From positions 2,470,164 through 2,534,163 of the forward strand of contig NZ_CP063356.1 in NCBI RefSeq assembly GCF_001866075.3: DNA of 64,000 nt, in the 5' to 3' direction. Made by a program: the position numbers and the translations under genes. Of the stretch, positions 62,604-64,000 are shown one piece after another; the first letter of the stretch is position 1; every line of letters starts with the position of its first letter. The stretch comes from Anaerobacillus isosaccharinicus (GTDB lineage Bacteria > Bacillota > Bacilli > Bacillales > Anaerobacillaceae). The notes beneath the pieces were generated by a model. That model did not search any database and had not been told where the DNA came from. It saw nothing but the letters and a program-made list of their open reading frames with translations.

Positions 62604-62716
62604 TTTTATAAAAAAACTTAAAATATCAGCAAACGTCTAATCACATTAAGTAAGAACTGAATATAGTGATCTTAAGTGGTGGATACCACAATAAATAAAA
62701 AGGAGTGTATGTAAAC

Positions 62717-62818
62717 ATGGCTCACGCTCACGGATTAGGTGCAGGATTTGCGTTAATCGTAGTATTGTTTATCCTTTTAGTAATTATTGGGGCTTCATAC
62801 GTAGGTTACGGCTACTAA
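62717..62818 (+). CDS. YjcZ-family sporulation miniprotein, second copy
   Basis: 33 residues: MAHAHGLGAG, a hydrophobic helix identical in most positions to the 6392-6487 peptide, then GASYVGYGY. AAAGGAGTG is 9 nt upstream. It likely inserts in a spore membrane. The two copies differ by an extra GY at the end and a few core substitutions, so they are diverged paralogues. Confidence 0.85.
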   Translation: MAHAHGLGAGFALIVVLFILLVIIGASYVGYGY

Positions 62819-62830
62819 TATGATGCTTCA

Positions 62831-62869
62831 AAAAGGATGTCCATTCATTTGGGCATCCTTTTGTTTTTT
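62831..62869 (+). terminator. Rho-independent terminator
   Basis: AAAAGGATGTCC (62831-62842) pairs with GGGCATCCTTTT (62851-62862, one G-U), then seven T. Confidence 0.9.
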
Positions 62870-63019
62870 TATAGGTGAGTTTTAATGATCGAGCAAATTA
62901 CATACTTCCATCGAGGTTGTTTTTAATGTAAGTAAAAATAGAAATACAGATAAAACCCTCAAACAAGTTATTCAAATCTAATTATAATAAGGCTTAAACT
63001 ATGAAGTATTTGTGATAAC

Positions 63020-63034
63020 GGATAACGATTATCA
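63020..63034. promoter_or_regulatory. Fur-box-like palindrome
   Basis: GGATAACGATTATCA matches the Bacillus 7-1-7 Fur consensus TGATAATNATTATCA at all but two positions. It lies about 300 bp before tatA. Binding is not proven. Confidence 0.4.
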
Positions 63035-63147
63035 AATAGCATCAAATCCCGACACATGAAACGTTGATTTATCAACATTTTCGAGTGTAGGGATTTTTTC
63101 TTTCACAATTACGTGTTTTCCCTACAAGAACTACCACAATTTCCGAT

Positions 63148-63163
63148 AGTGAAAAAGATCACA
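63148..63163. promoter_or_regulatory. CRP/FNR-type site 1
   Basis: AGTGA-AAAAGA-TCACA, one mismatch from TGTGA-N6-TCACA. Confidence 0.5.
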
Positions 63164-63236
63164 AATGATGCATTATAGAGATAGAAAAACAAGCAAATAG
63201 TTTACACCACTTACCATGTATAGAATTAGACACATT

Positions 63237-63252
63237 TGTTCAGTTTTTCACA
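63237..63252. promoter_or_regulatory. CRP/FNR-type site 2
   Basis: TGTTC-AGTTTT-TCACA, two mismatches from TGTGA-N6-TCACA, 75 bp before tatA. Its position would suit an activator site upstream of a promoter near 63275. Confidence 0.4.
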
Positions 63253-63326
63253 AAGGTACCTTTTAGCGTGCTAGGTTATTTTGGCGAAAGGGGGAAGATA
63301 AAGTTAATTTAAGGAGGAGATGAAAG

Positions 63327-63527
63327 ATGTTAACAAACGTTGGTATTCCAGGTTTAATTTTAATTTTAGTTATTGCTCTAATTATTTTTGGTCCAAAAAG
63401 GTTACCAGAAATGGGAAGAGCAATTGGTCAAACTTTGAAGGAATTTAAAAAGTCAACTCGCCAACTAACAGAAGGCGATGATGACAAACCACTAGAAAAA
63501 ACGCAAGAGGCAAGTAACAATCTTTAA
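63327..63527 (+). CDS. tatA: Twin-arginine translocase subunit TatA
   Basis: 66 residues: one membrane helix (about 6-20), the [14 protein letters not shown] hinge and amphipathic helix ([14 protein letters not shown]), and an acidic tail. This is the TatA/E pattern. AAGGAGG precedes the ATG. It is followed 21 nt later by an nrfD-like gene, so it probably serves export of a folded cofactor-bearing subunit of that respiratory complex. Confidence 0.93.
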   Translation: MLTNVGIPGLILILVIALIIFGPKRLPEMGRAIGQTLKEFKKSTRQLTEGDDDKPLEKTQEASNNL

Positions 63528-63548
63528 TTTAAAAGGAGGTAAATAATA

Positions 63549-64000
63549 TGATCGGAAGTGCAATTTGGGATATTCGAGTATCCATTGACTTGTTTTTAGG
63601 TGGTATTGGTATCGCCCTATTTTTATTCTCAGTAATTTTAAGCTTCTACAACCCAGCTCGTTATGAGAAATTAATCAAAATTTCAGCATACCTTGCACCA
63701 ATAACAGCTGGAGTTGGATTATTCACTCTAGTAACTGAGTTGGGAAAACCATTCAGAATGGTGATCACTTATTTTTATGTAAACCCTCAATCAGTAACAT
63801 CATGGGGTGGATTTATTCAAGGGGCGTTTTTAGCAGTATCAGCGATTTACGCAGTAATGCTATTTTTAAACAAAACTGTTTCTTCATTAAAGGTTGTACA
63901 ATTAATTGGGTCGTTCCTAGCAGTTGCTGTTGGTATGTACCATGGGTTACTTTTAACATCAATCAGTCTTCCACTTTGGGCAGACGGTTCTGTGGCTGTA
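63549..64000 (+). CDS. nrfD: NrfD/PsrC-like membrane subunit of a respiratory oxidoreductase (partial)
   Basis: The frame is open from ATG 63549 to the window edge (150 residues seen). It reads MIGSAIWDIRVSIDLFLGGI, then a helix with LFLFSVILSFYNP, TELGKPFRMVITYFYVNPQS and WGGFIQGAFLA, the layout of NrfD/PsrC quinol-binding subunits. AAGGAGG precedes the start. With tatA in front, a molybdopterin or Fe-S partner outside the window is expected (polysulfide, tetrathionate, nitrite or similar). Its catalytic partner is not visible. Confidence 0.85.

Overview
The window is a low-GC chromosomal segment from an endospore-forming Firmicute, most likely a facultatively anaerobic member of the Bacillaceae. 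Support comes from strong Bacillus-type ribosome binding sites, decayed GerA/GerC germination genes, two YjcZ-family miniproteins, a ptsHI-crr/sacTPA sugar system, homologues of B. subtilis BpsA/BpsB and YhfW, and a Tat/NrfD respiratory operon at the right edge. The genus cannot be fixed from sequence alone. Evidence of gene decay is frequent: amber-split levanase, ochre-split gerA, GerC remnant, truncated UspA, frameshifted hypothetical gene, GNAT remnant and a truncated KDG kinase.

Layout. 1-665: 3' part of a group II intron. 741-1160: EXLDI-like protein behind a perfect palindrome. 1746-4559: broken two-module GH32 fructanase. 4701-6487: CcmH-like protein, membrane protein and first YjcZ peptide. 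6570-8507: complete group II intron. 8745-18580: a large locus with a two-domain rhodanese lipoprotein, a probable selenocysteine protein (in-frame UGA at 10667-10669 followed by a hairpin), two more rhodanese lipoproteins, a TVP38-like protein, a flippase-like membrane protein, a YnjB-YnjC-YnjD type ABC importer and a YnjF-type CDP-alcohol phosphatidyltransferase. This is a Firmicute counterpart of the poorly understood E. coli ynj cluster. 19312-22079: polysaccharide deacetylase and germination-gene wreckage. 22180-28897: RAT-controlled ptsH-ptsI-crr followed by sacT-sacP-sacA for sucrose uptake and cleavage. 29001-29084: DnaA-box-like cluster. 29256-33265: exported protein, MATE/MarR pair and BsuPI-like lipoprotein. 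34514-36171: alkylpyrone genes bpsB/bpsA. 36379-50951: sugar-acid catabolism (DapA-family aldolase, IlvD/Edd dehydratase, gluconokinase, RpiR regulator, DctPQM TRAP transporter, HPr/Crh-like protein, AEC transporter, 2-hydroxyacid dehydrogenase), interrupted by a cluster of acetyltransferases. 51088-61861: NSS symporter, CWB2 lipoprotein, transglycosylase, YhfW-like Rieske oxidoreductase, HAD phosphatase, Gfo/Idh/MocA oxidoreductase and a chemoreceptor. 62019-62555: a second probable selenoprotein, a redoxin-like lipoprotein with a U-x-x-C motif. 63327-64000: tatA and the start of an nrfD-like gene.

How the parts work together. Three themes stand out. First, sulfur/selenium redox chemistry at the cell surface: three rhodanese lipoproteins and two UGA-containing UxxC genes with SECIS-like hairpins. 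Second, carbohydrate and sugar-acid uptake under layered control: RAT antitermination, a cre site, and a GAAAT-N3-ATTTC palindrome shared by two operons. Third, dispersed intergenic structure: a ~180-bp element with two direct and two inverted arms occurs at four loci (five units), each between convergent genes; a second palindromic repeat family supplies an empty site that fixes both ends of the group II intron. All family assignments are from reading motifs; no database search was run.
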